DNA of 59,244 bases from Planctomicrobium piriforme (GTDB lineage Bacteria; Planctomycetota; Planctomycetia; Planctomycetales; Planctomycetaceae): positions 1 through 59,244 of the forward strand of contig CAMATH010000043.1 of assembly GCA_945860955.1 (NCBI GenBank), in the 5' to 3' direction. Below, piece by piece: positions 7,973-15,880 of this stretch. The notes under the pieces are model-generated. The model was not told the DNA's origin and ran no database searches. It saw only the letters and a list, made by a program, of their open reading frames with translations. Each line of letters opens with the position of its first letter. The first letter of the stretch is position 1. The translations under genes and the position numbers were made by a program.

Positions 7973-9322
7973 TTACGGCTCTCCCAGACAATACAGCGAC
8001 TTCTCTCCGCGCAGAAAGATCTCTCGACCGACAATCGCCGCCGACGCGTTGAACCGGTCTTCGAGTCGATTCTCGGCGAGGAATTTTGGCTTCACACCGT
8101 GACGATAGACCACTGTCGTGCCTTCGCGGTCCGTCACGTAAATGCGCCCGGCGGCTGCCACAGGAGAGGAATAAACGTCGGTGATTCCTGGCAGACGAAA
8201 CGCCCCCGGGCGATCGTCTCCCGACTGTGGATCGACGCCAATCAAGACCCCCTGGTAGTGATGCAGAAAGTAGAGCGTTCCACCGTAGAGCAGCGGCGAG
8301 GGAACATACGGAGTCGCCCGGTTGCGAGACCAGACGACGTGGTCTGTCCCGGTAATGTCTCCCCGTGCCCCGTCAAGTCGAATTGCCAGCATCGCCTTCG
8401 TGTCGTAGCTGCTCCCCGCGAACAGCATTCCATCGGCATACACCGGCGACGCGACCACGTTCGTCGAGAGACCGCCACATTCCCACAGTACTTTTCCCGT
8501 CGTCAGATCGTAGCCGCGAATGCGCTTCGTGCCACTCACGATCACCTGCGGCCGACCGGCGTGTTCAATGACGATCGGCGAACCCCACGATGTGATTTCG
8601 TCGCGAGGAGCTCGCCACCTCTCTCTACCGGTGGCTGCTTCGAATGCGACGAGAAACGAATTTTGTTCGTGGTCCCAGTTGACGAGCAACGTGCCGTCGT
8701 GCAGGACGGGCGAACTTCCTTCGCCGTGCCCATGCACGGGGTACATCTTCCCGAGATCCTTTTCCCAAACCAGTTCGCCATTCCAGTCGAGGCAATAGAG
8801 CCCTTCGGAGCCGAACGAGACGAACAGGTGCTGGCCGTCGGTCACGGGGGATTGCGACGCCAGACTCCCGGTGTAATGACCGCCGCCATCGTGCGGCAGC
8901 GATTCTCGCAACACCTTCTGCCAGACGATCCGACCGTCGCCGCGATCGATCGCCAGGGCGACGTACTGCTGCTTGCGAGTGACGGGGATATTGTCGTGCG
9001 CTCCCTTGGCGCGGGTGTGCCGCGGGGGGAGTTCGTCGCCGACGGGGATCGCGGCGGTGAGAAATACCCGATCGTTCCACACAACGGGACTGCCATGCCC
9101 GAGTCCGGGAATGGGCGTCTTCCAGCGGAGGTTTTCGGTCTCGCTCCAGGTGGTGGGCGGGTCGGCTTCCGGCGCTTCACCGGTCGCCAGAGGGCCGCGC
9201 CACTGCGCCCATTGGCTGCGGGGCAGGGGAGTCGCGTTGCGTTCGGCGGAATTTGCACCCGCAGCGAGCAGCAACAGCGCCAACGCCCACCGGACAACGT
9301 TTGGAATCTGTCGTCGCTGCAT
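7973..9322 (-). CDS. Secreted PQQ-like (BamB-type) beta-propeller protein
   Basis: 449 residues. The N-terminus is a signal peptide (RWALALLLLAAGANSAE, about residues 11-27). The mature part has the typical opening WAQWRGP and repeated propeller blades of the form GSPVV/SSPVL...D.G...W, for example GHGSPVVWND, GSSPVLHDG, SSPVAAAGRIY. These are Trp-containing PQQ-type blades (about 7-8), usually not binding PQQ in planctomycetes and acting as extracytoplasmic scaffolds or binding proteins. The start is the ATG at 9322 with an AGGGACG purine run before it. The gene stands alone, and its function cannot be inferred beyond the fold. Homologues are abundant paralogues in this phylum. Confidence 0.88.
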   Translation of the reverse strand: MQRRQIPNVVRWALALLLLAAGANSAERNATPLPRSQWAQWRGPLATGEAPEADPPTTWSETENLRWKTPIPGLGHGSPVVWNDRVFLTAAIPVGDELPPRHTRAKGAHDNIPVTRKQQYVALAIDRGDGRIVWQKVLRESLPHDGGGHYTGSLASQSPVTDGQHLFVSFGSEGLYCLDWNGELVWEKDLGKMYPVHGHGEGSSPVLHDGTLLVNWDHEQNSFLVAFEAATGRERWRAPRDEITSWGSPIVIEHAGRPQVIVSGTKRIRGYDLTTGKVLWECGGLSTNVVASPVYADGMLFAGSSYDTKAMLAIRLDGARGDITGTDHVVWSRNRATPYVPSPLLYGGTLYFLHHYQGVLIGVDPQSGDDRPGAFRLPGITDVYSSPVAAAGRIYVTDREGTTVVYRHGVKPKFLAENRLEDRFNASAAIVGREIFLRGEKSLYCLGEP

Positions 9323-9841
9323 CGATCGTCCCTGCAGGAGAGTTCGCGGTTATTGTGGATGCTTTGGGGGTCTATCCTATCGCTGGAGATTGCCGATGTC
9401 ACTGATTGAAGCTGCGTACCAAGCCGCGATCGACGACATGACTTCGTCGCTCGCAATCAACGCGTTGATTTCACCGGACAGCCTGCATAGGGTAGATAAG
9501 ATGGAGCGGCTGGTCTGGAAAAACGGATTCGTGACCGGCCGGCACGATCGGATCGACCCATTGAGATTCGGCAGGAGATTCAATCCACAGAAGCCGTCAG
9601 GTCGGGTGAAGGAATTCGAGGTTTTTCTCAGGAATTTCCTCCTCGGCGCAACGAGCGGCTACACTGGATTGCGGACCTGGAAGCACAACACGCGACGCAC
9701 ACCCTTGCTCATCACTCCAGGAATGCCCCCCCGGCGAACGTTGTCCGCCGGGGGAGTTTCCCGTCACCACACCACTGTTGTCAGCGAGCCTGAGAGATCC
9801 TGGTGGATCGCTCGCGTCGCCTCGCTGAAGGGGGATGTCGT
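9323..9841. other. Divergent intergenic region, 519 bases, with a strong hairpin
   Basis: Between the divergent PQQ propeller and DUF1573 genes. A 9-bp perfect inverted repeat (CCCCCGGCG/CGCCGGGGG, 9-base loop) lies at 9728-9754, about 90 bases before the DUF1573 start. It has no T-tract, so it is more likely a leader-RNA structure than a terminator. An open plus-strand frame from 9395 to 9845 crosses this hairpin; I did not accept it as a gene. Confidence 0.45.
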
Positions 9842-10867
9842 ATGAGAGTCGCAGCCACTTGCAGGTCGCTGCTGGCTGTTCTTGTCCTGGGAATCGCCAC
9901 GTCACTCCCGGCACAGGTTCCGGCCGAGAGGCAGCGCTATCCCTGGGCCGAGAAGATGCTCAGCGCACTGGAACACGATTTTGGCGTGGTGGCCCGGGGG
10001 GCTGACACCCGGCACCGGATCGAGATCACCAACCTTTACAAAGAAGACGTTCACATCCAGCAGATCACCACGAGCTGTGGCTGTACCGCCGTCCGCCCCT
10101 CCAAAGATACGCTCGCCAGTCTTGAGAAGGCGTACATTGAAATCACGATGGACACCAAGAAGTTCTTGAACGAGAAGAACTCGAGCGTGACGGTGGTGTT
10201 TGACAAACCGCTGTACGCCGAGGTGAGGATTCCCATCAAAGCGTACATCCGCTCGGATGTGGTGATCACGCCGGGCGGAGCCGAGTTTGGCGGCGTCGCG
10301 CGAGGTGCCGAGGTCGAACGCAAAATCGGCATCAGCTACGCGGGCAGGCCGGAGTGGAAGATTCGCGATATCGTGAATAAAAACAACCACTTGGCTGTGC
10401 GGCTGCAAGAGACGAATCGAGCGAACAACCGGGTCAGCTACGACTTGTTCGTGACGCTGAAGGGGACCGCGCCGCGGGGAGATTTCCGCGATCAGATTAC
10501 GCTGGTGACCGATGACTCGGGGAACCCGCAGATTCCGGTGATGATCGACGCCCGCATCGAAGACGAGTTCACCGTGAATCCGACCGTGGTCGATTTCGGG
10601 ACGCTGGCCCCGGGGGCACAGGTGACAAAGAACATCGTCGTCCGCGGCAAGAAGCCGTTCAAGGTGGCGAAAATCGAGAATGAGATGCTGGCCAATGCGA
10701 TGGAATCGAAACTTCCGGCTGAGGCGAAAGTCGTGCAGATCGTCCCGATCACGCTGACGGCCCCTGCCGACGAGACGACGGTGACAGAAACGTTGCACAT
10801 CACCATCGAAGGATCCACCGAGCCGATTGAATGCAAGGTGTTCTTTAAGGTGGCGGCCAAGAAATAG
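9842..10867 (+). CDS. DUF1573 secreted protein
   Basis: 341 residues starting at ATG 9842, preceded by AGGGGGATGTCGT, a strong ribosome site; an upstream in-frame ATG at 9803 would add 13 residues before the signal peptide. Signal peptide at about 1-27 (LLAVLVLGIATSLPAQ). The mature region has an immunoglobulin-like ASH/DUF1573 module, with FGVV...HRIEITNLYKEDVHI followed by the diagnostic TTSCGCTA, then two more beta-sandwich modules (FGGVARGAEVERK, FGTLAPGAQVTKN). Proteins of this family are periplasmic or outer-surface and very common in planctomycetes; their biochemical role is unknown. The gene is single, ending at a bidirectional hairpin terminator shared with the convergent membrane protein gene. 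Confidence 0.88.
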   Translation: MRVAATCRSLLAVLVLGIATSLPAQVPAERQRYPWAEKMLSALEHDFGVVARGADTRHRIEITNLYKEDVHIQQITTSCGCTAVRPSKDTLASLEKAYIEITMDTKKFLNEKNSSVTVVFDKPLYAEVRIPIKAYIRSDVVITPGGAEFGGVARGAEVERKIGISYAGRPEWKIRDIVNKNNHLAVRLQETNRANNRVSYDLFVTLKGTAPRGDFRDQITLVTDDSGNPQIPVMIDARIEDEFTVNPTVVDFGTLAPGAQVTKNIVVRGKKPFKVAKIENEMLANAMESKLPAEAKVVQIVPITLTAPADETTVTETLHITIEGSTEPIECKVFFKVAAKK

Positions 10868-10937
10868 AGGGAAGGAAAGGCTCTGGAACGGGTGTGTCGC
10901 CCGTTGCAAAGCACCATCTGTGGCGGATGGCCCGCAG

Positions 10938-10966
10938 ACCCCGTCTGGAAAGTTCCAGAACGGGGT
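10938..10966. terminator. Hairpin between convergent genes
   Basis: ACCCCGTCTGGAA, two-base loop, then TTCCAGAACGGGGT: a 13-bp stem with one bulged A. It lies 71 bases after the DUF1573 stop and 15 bases beyond the stop of the convergent membrane-protein gene. The T-tract is short (TTT) on the plus strand, so termination is likely but not proven in both directions. Confidence 0.65.
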
Positions 10967-10980
10967 TTGCGGCGTTGGGT

Positions 10981-11616
10981 CTACTCCTCGTGACTACCCG
11001 AACCGAGCCGGAATGCCGTCGTGACGGCCAACAGGCACCACAGCAAATCAAACGGTCCAAAGCTCTCTTTGAACACCTGCATGCGCATCGCGCCCCCAAG
11101 AACTTTCGTCAGCATCTGCAATTCTTCCTGTCGGGCTTGCATCATCTGCTGCCGAGTCGCGGGGTCAATCGACTGCCATTTCCGGACCGCTTCGTCCCAG
11201 ATTCCCGGGGGATAATCCACCGAATTTTCGGCGTTATCCAGCGTCTTTCCCGGGGGGAAGACCAGCTTTTCTCCCGCGTTGATTCGAGTCTGGCAGACTT
11301 CGTCGGCCATCGCGGAGAACATATCATTTTCGCTCACTTGGGGAGCGTGTTCTTGCAAGGCCTTGTCGAGCGCCATGCCCGCCGCCGCGTACTTGCCCGC
11401 CACGATCGCCAGAATCGCGATTCCCGCGGCCATTACGCCCATTGTCGCTCCTTCGGAATCGCTTGCCAGCATCCGCACCCCCAGACCGACCAGGAAACCA
11501 ATCCCCCAGGCGACATAGCCAATCTCGGCGTTCGCATAGTGGGCGATCGCCGCCCAGATGGCTGCTCCGATCGCACCGGCGATCACCCCGCCAATCGCAC
11601 CGCGCACCGCTCCCAT
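10981..11616 (-). CDS. Glycine-rich multi-pass membrane protein, unknown function
   Basis: 211 residues from ATG 11616, chosen because GGGGAGG sits 6 bases upstream; an upstream frame to 11646 lacks such a site. The first half is strongly hydrophobic with about three helices, beginning AIGGVIAGAIGAAIWAAIAH, then VAWGIGFLVGLGVRML, then MGVMAAGIAILAIVAGKYA. The second half is soluble, rich in charged and Gln residues (QQMMQARQEELQ), and a last hydrophobic stretch (FGPFDLLWCLLAVTTAF) lies near the C-terminus. No family recognised with certainty; similar short membrane proteins with a soluble C-terminal part are common planctomycete hypotheticals. It stands alone between terminator and miaA. Confidence 0.75.
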   Translation of the reverse strand: MGAVRGAIGGVIAGAIGAAIWAAIAHYANAEIGYVAWGIGFLVGLGVRMLASDSEGATMGVMAAGIAILAIVAGKYAAAGMALDKALQEHAPQVSENDMFSAMADEVCQTRINAGEKLVFPPGKTLDNAENSVDYPPGIWDEAVRKWQSIDPATRQQMMQARQEELQMLTKVLGGAMRMQVFKESFGPFDLLWCLLAVTTAFRLGSGSHEE

Positions 11617-11754
11617 CGCACACCTCCCCAAGGACTGATGAACCAAGCCGCACCACGCGCGCGGCCGGCGAGTTCCGATTTTTTCCGGGGTGACTCTCCC
11701 CGCATTTCCGGCAGACAGGCTACCCGATTTTGCGAACGAAGCAACTGCCGCTTA

Positions 11755-12711
11755 TCACTCCGCACGGTCGACAGAGCGAATCTCCAAGTATCGGCGCGCG
11801 ACCTCCGCAGCCGTCTCGTTGCCCGTCAGTTCCATGGGCCGACACTCTTCGAGATTGCGAAACCACGTACACTGCCGTTTCGAAAACTGCCGGGTGCGGG
11901 TTTTGATCAATTCCCGCGCCGATTCCGGTGAGGCCCCCGCCTCGATCGCGTCCAGAATCTCCCGGTAACCCAAAGCCTGCCTTGCGGTCCGCCCCAGCCC
12001 CCGGGGACGGGTGGCAGTTGACCGGACCTCGTCGACGAGACCAGCCGCGAACATTTCGTCGACACGTTGATCGATGCGCGCGTACAACCGCTCGCGCGGC
12101 GGATTCAGCCAGGGCACAACCGCCGGCCGCTCGTCAATCGGGCGGGGGCCCTGCTGCTGCTGTTCCGAAAGTGGCCGACCCGTCGCTTCGAATACCTCCA
12201 GCCCACGAATGATGCGTCGCACATCGGCCGGTGGCAACTTGGCGGCAAGTGTCGGGTCGACCGCGCTCAAACGCGCGTGTAACGCCTCGTTGCCGTTCCT
12301 TTTGGCGAATGCTTCCAGTTCCCGCCTCAAATCCCAGTTGGCTGCCGGACCTTCGAACATTCCGCGGAGCAGGCCACGAAGATACAGCCCCGCTCCCCCC
12401 ACGAACAAAGGAACCCGACCGCGCGACAGGACTTGTCGCACCGCCGATTCGGCCGCCGCCAGATAGTCGGCGAGGCTGTATTCTTCCCAAGGGTCGAGCA
12501 AATCGAGCAGGTGATGCGGAACACGGGCGCGGTCGATTTCGCTCGGTTTGGCCGTTCCAATCTCCATGCCGCGGTAGAGCGTCATGGAGTCGAGGGCGAG
12601 AATGTCCGCACCAAGCTGTTCGGCGACCACCAGCGCGGCGGCCGACTTGCCGGTGGCGGTCGGTCCAACCAGGAACCAGCAGGCGGGAAGAAGTTCGAAG
12701 GAAAACGACAT
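11755..12711 (-). CDS. miaA: tRNA dimethylallyltransferase
   Basis: 318 residues, normal for MiaA. The enzyme transfers dimethylallyl from DMAPP to N6 of A37 in tRNAs that read UNN codons, the first step to ms2i6A. Visible motifs are the P-loop GPTATGKSA (17-25), the substrate loop DSMTLYRGMEIGTAKP (41-56), the FVGGAGLYLRGLLRG segment, RRIIRGLEVFEATGRPLSE, and the late QFSKRQCTWFRN motif. Its DMAPP substrate comes from the pathway started by Dxr, encoded elsewhere in the window. The ATG at 12711 is the natural start; no close operon partner is present. Confidence 0.96.
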   Translation of the reverse strand: MSFSFELLPACWFLVGPTATGKSAAALVVAEQLGADILALDSMTLYRGMEIGTAKPSEIDRARVPHHLLDLLDPWEEYSLADYLAAAESAVRQVLSRGRVPLFVGGAGLYLRGLLRGMFEGPAANWDLRRELEAFAKRNGNEALHARLSAVDPTLAAKLPPADVRRIIRGLEVFEATGRPLSEQQQQGPRPIDERPAVVPWLNPPRERLYARIDQRVDEMFAAGLVDEVRSTATRPRGLGRTARQALGYREILDAIEAGASPESARELIKTRTRQFSKRQCTWFRNLEECRPMELTGNETAAEVARRYLEIRSVDRAE

Positions 12712-12839
12712 GATGGGACGAATCGTCGCATGTTGGCAAACTTGCCGCTAGGATTCAGACCCGATTTGCCGGACCCCATCCGGCACAACCGGGCTGACCC
12801 CCAGCGGTCCCATTCAACCCTCCTCGAGACGCGCCCACT

Positions 12840-13292
12840 ATGGCCTTGTTCGAAGCCCAACTGATCCTTCCCTGCCCCCAGCGCGAAGTGTTCGATTTTC
12901 TGTTGCGGCCGGCGAATGTCGCCCTGATCAGTCCCCCGGAACAGGGACTGTACTTCGTCGACGCGCCGGAAATCGTCTCGCAGGGAACGCGGCTGAAATT
13001 CCGGATTCAGGTGTTCGGACAGGTGCAGGAAGGGGAACACGAAATCACGTCGATCGTCGACGACACGCGGATCATCGAGAGTCAGGTCAAAGGGGTGTTG
13101 AAGAGCTGGGTGCACGATCACCTGTTTGAGACCAATTCCAACGGTGAAGTGGTTGTCACCGATCGAATTGAGTTCGAACCTCCCGGAGGAGTTCTGGGTC
13201 TGCTCGTGACGAAGAACCGGGTTCTCGACCAGCTTGAAGACGCTTTCGAGCACCGCTATGTACGAATGAAAAAGCTGCTGGCGAAGAAGTAG
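12840..13292 (+). CDS. SRPBCC (START-like) ligand-binding protein
   Basis: 150 residues, a single helix-grip domain of the SRPBCC/polyketide-cyclase-like superfamily (COG4276 type). It starts FEAQLILPCPQREVFDFL, the usual first strand plus helix with a hydrophobic-ligand pocket, and ends with a long helix (VLDQLEDAFEHRYVRMKKLL). No catalytic residues are evident. The stop is 13 bases before the start of trmJ on the same strand, so the two are probably cotranscribed, but no functional link is known. The ligand is unknown. Confidence 0.85.
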   Translation: MALFEAQLILPCPQREVFDFLLRPANVALISPPEQGLYFVDAPEIVSQGTRLKFRIQVFGQVQEGEHEITSIVDDTRIIESQVKGVLKSWVHDHLFETNSNGEVVVTDRIEFEPPGGVLGLLVTKNRVLDQLEDAFEHRYVRMKKLLAKK

Positions 13293-13305
13293 GCGGCTCG
13301 CGAGC

Positions 13306-14058
13306 ATGACCTTTCTGGCGAATGTCAAAATCGTGCTGGTCGAGCCGGAACATCCGGGAAACGTCGGCTCGGCGGCACGGGCGTTGTGGACCATGGGGCT
13401 GGAACAGCTCGTGGTGGTCAACCCGGTGTGCGATCCCAAGGCGCAGGAGGCGTATTGGCTGGCGCACGCCGCCGCTCATGTGATCGACGGGCTCACTGTG
13501 GTCCCAACGCTGGAAGAAGCACTCGCCGGCACCGTGTTTTCGGTCGGAACCACCCGCCGACGGCGACGGGTGGCGTATCCAGTGTTTTCACCTGCCGAGG
13601 CGGTCGGACAGATTCGGCTGCGGGCGACCGAACAGGCGGCGGCGATTGTGTTCGGAAGAGAATCGTCGGGGCTGACGAATCCCGAGTTGGCGCTCTGTTC
13701 CATTCAATCCTCGATTCCGTGCGCCCGGGAGGAACACTCGCTGAACCTGGCCCAGGCAGTGCTGGTCTTTGCCACCGAACTGTATGAAGCGTCCCTCTCG
13801 CCTGCTGACGTCGCGTTTCAATGGCGATTGGTTGACCACGCCGAGATGGAACACTTTTACCGTCGGCTGGAACAGGTTCTGATTCAACTCGACACACGAC
13901 CAGCGACGACGATGGAAAGCTACATCGCGCGGTTCCGCCGGGTCTTCAGCCGAATGGCTTTGGAGACACGCGACGTGAGGCTGTTGCACAAACTGCTGAA
14001 TCGGGTGGAACGAGTGATCGGACCAGCCGACGCCGGATTCGATTCGAAACCGGAATAG
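13306..14058 (+). CDS. trmJ: TrmH/SpoU-family RNA methyltransferase, probably TrmJ
   Basis: 250 residues. A SPOUT (alpha/beta knot) methyltransferase that 2'-O-methylates tRNA at position 32 if it is true TrmJ. All three SpoU motifs are present: motif 1 HPGNVGSAARAL (17-28), motif 2 IVFGRESSGLTNPEL, and motif 3 SLNLAQAVLVFATELY, which forms the SAM-binding knot. The C-terminal extension (MEHFYRRLEQVL... FRRVFSRMAL) matches the TrmJ-type dimerisation helices. The start is ATG 13306; it follows the SRPBCC gene by 13 bases. An rRNA target cannot be ruled out from sequence. Confidence 0.88.
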   Translation: MTFLANVKIVLVEPEHPGNVGSAARALWTMGLEQLVVVNPVCDPKAQEAYWLAHAAAHVIDGLTVVPTLEEALAGTVFSVGTTRRRRRVAYPVFSPAEAVGQIRLRATEQAAAIVFGRESSGLTNPELALCSIQSSIPCAREEHSLNLAQAVLVFATELYEASLSPADVAFQWRLVDHAEMEHFYRRLEQVLIQLDTRPATTMESYIARFRRVFSRMALETRDVRLLHKLLNRVERVIGPADAGFDSKPE

Positions 14059-14150
14059 TCACGACAATTCTCGAACCGAAACACACCCGCGCCGGGCTAT
14101 CAACCACCAAGGCGGGACCAAGGTTTCGCACTCCGAGTGAATCCGTGCGA

Positions 14151-15023
14151 TCAAACGGGGACCGTGACGGTCACCGCGATCGCTTGCCAGAGGAGGGTCA
14201 ACGTCGCCATCACCACCAGGTAGATGATGAACCAGTTCATGCCACGTTTCACAATGAACTGAATCAGCCATTTCAGTGCGACGAGGCCGACGAGAAATGA
14301 CACGATCGCCCCGACGACAAGTGGTGCCAGTCCCGCCACACTGAGGTCAGTTCCGGGAAAGGCCTCGGCGGCCGGCGTGCCCTTCAGGAAGATCTCCACC
14401 AGCGGCTTCACGATCTCGAGAACCGCCGCCCCTGCGATCGCCGGCATCGCGATCAGGAATGAAAACCGTGCCGCCGACTCGCGGTCGAGTCCTGTCAGCA
14501 GGCCAGCCGTGATTGTGGTCCCCGACCGCGAAATCCCCGGCACCGGAGCGATGGCCTGGAAGATGCCGACCACCACCGACTGTTTCCAGCCCAGATCCTC
14601 AAGTTTGAGGGTGTTATTCTTCATCCGCTCGGCGAACCACAAAAACGCCGCCGTGATCAACCAGCCAATTGCGGCGATCGTCGGGGAATCGAACATCGAT
14701 TCGAGCTGCTTTTTGAACGGAATCGCAATGATGGCGGTGATCACCGTCGTCAACAGGATCCACCCGACCAACTTGGGCTTTTTCAGCAGGCCCAGCAGGT
14801 CTTTCCAAAAGACCACGATCAATGTGGCGAGTGAACCGATGTGTAGAACAATCACCATCAGCAACAGCCGGCGGTTTTCTTCGGGGTTCATGGAACCCCC
14901 GGTTCCGAGCAGGTCCCCCAGTATCTTGCCGAACACGGTGAGGTGGCCGTCGGAACTGATGGGTAGGAACTCGGCGATTCCCTGGAGAATGCCAAGCAGA
15001 ATCGCTTCGAGGTAGTAGGCCAT
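14151..15023 (-). CDS. uppP: Undecaprenyl-diphosphatase (UppP/BacA)
   Basis: 290 residues from ATG 15023. A multi-pass membrane phosphatase that recycles undecaprenyl-PP to the monophosphate carrier for peptidoglycan; it also confers bacitracin resistance. Both catalytic signatures are present: the Glu-rich motif GILQGIAEFLPISSDGHL and PGISRSGTT. The first motif reads SSDGH instead of the common SSSGH, a minor change. About eight hydrophobic helices are visible. An upstream in-frame extension to 15104 is not hydrophobic and lacks a ribosome site. Together with the peptidoglycan enzymes at 21253-24982 it supports a normal wall cycle. Confidence 0.95.
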   Translation of the reverse strand: MAYYLEAILLGILQGIAEFLPISSDGHLTVFGKILGDLLGTGGSMNPEENRRLLLMVIVLHIGSLATLIVVFWKDLLGLLKKPKLVGWILLTTVITAIIAIPFKKQLESMFDSPTIAAIGWLITAAFLWFAERMKNNTLKLEDLGWKQSVVVGIFQAIAPVPGISRSGTTITAGLLTGLDRESAARFSFLIAMPAIAGAAVLEIVKPLVEIFLKGTPAAEAFPGTDLSVAGLAPLVVGAIVSFLVGLVALKWLIQFIVKRGMNWFIIYLVVMATLTLLWQAIAVTVTVPV

Positions 15024-15115
15024 GGGGCCAGAGTGCCTTGAGTTGTGGAAGGGGAATCGCGATCCGGCCGACGTCACGGTTGATCCAGCCGGAACCGGAG
15101 ACACGAAGTTTTCGA

Positions 15116-15144
15116 GGTATAACCGTCCGGGAGCAGGCGGGCAA
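15116..15144 (-). promoter_or_regulatory. Predicted sigma-70 type promoter for uppP
   Basis: On the minus strand TTGCCC (15144-15139), a 17-base spacer, then TATACC (15121-15116). Four of six bases match in each box. It would give a leader of roughly 85 bases before the uppP ATG. Confidence 0.45.
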
Positions 15145-15302
15145 CGCCGTCACGACAAACATCTCGAAATCGTGCGTGGCGATCCCGAAATCACACAAAG
15201 AATATACATTTGTATCAAGTCCTGGTACGTAGCTGAAGAAATTCCAGCGGGCTCCGCTCGACAGCTACAGGATGGCACGACGGCAGGTGTTTTTGTATAG
15301 GC

Positions 15303-15472
15303 CCTTCGTGTGTTTCGTGCCTTTCGTAGTTCCCATTGTCCATCAAACCGCGAACGAACAACGGGCCCGGTTATCGCAGATGCGTAATTGTTCGGCACAG
15401 CGTCAAATCGCTCACTCAGGGCGTGAGAAGCGATTGGGAACCACGCAAGGCACGAAACACCCGGAAAAAATG
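15303..15472. repeat. Inverted pair of ACGAAAGGCACGAAACAC-type sequences
   Basis: The plus strand at about 15437-15463 carries a TGGGAACCACGCAAGGCACG-type block followed by AAACAC. The minus strand at about 15307-15340 carries nearly the same block (ACTACGAAAGGCACGAAACAC) in opposite orientation. They are about 110 bases apart in the long leader before the autotransporter gene. Interrupted blocks of this kind recur as small dispersed repeats in planctomycetes and related phyla. Confidence 0.55.
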
Positions 15473-15880
15473 GGAAACGGAATGGGTCGTTTGGCGACAA
15501 GCGCTTTGGCGACCGCGCGATCGACTCTCCTGGCATGCCGGAGTCGCCGCCTGTGGCACTCAACGTCGTGTGAAACCGGTCCGTTGTTTGAAAATGCCTT
15601 GTTTTCGGCCGCATACCGTAGGAAACGTGGCATCCGAGCCATGGCCTGGGAAATCTGGGATGACTGGGTCAACTTCCAATCCACCCCTACGCCAAGCATT
15701 TCCGCGAATTTCGGCACAATCGTCACAATTTTACTGATCCGCACAAGCCGGAAAGGTCGAAAAGATGATTCGAGCGTCAAAAATCAACGCGTTGCCATCG
15801 GCGTCGCGGTCCCACCCGTCCCGTCCCTCCCCAGATCAGTTGCCATGATTTCTCCCCTTCGCTACCGGCTGGAGCAACTC

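Noticed and set aside
9395-9845. A 150-codon plus-strand frame ending in the ATGA of the DUF1573 start
   Set aside because: It runs through a strong 9-bp hairpin, lacks a recognisable fold and resembles no family; the ATGA overlap alone is not enough.
15272-15880. N-terminal extension of the giant surface protein by 203 codons
   Set aside because: It contains the inverted mini-repeat, has no hydrophobic leader, and the ATG at 15881 has both a ribosome site and a signal peptide.
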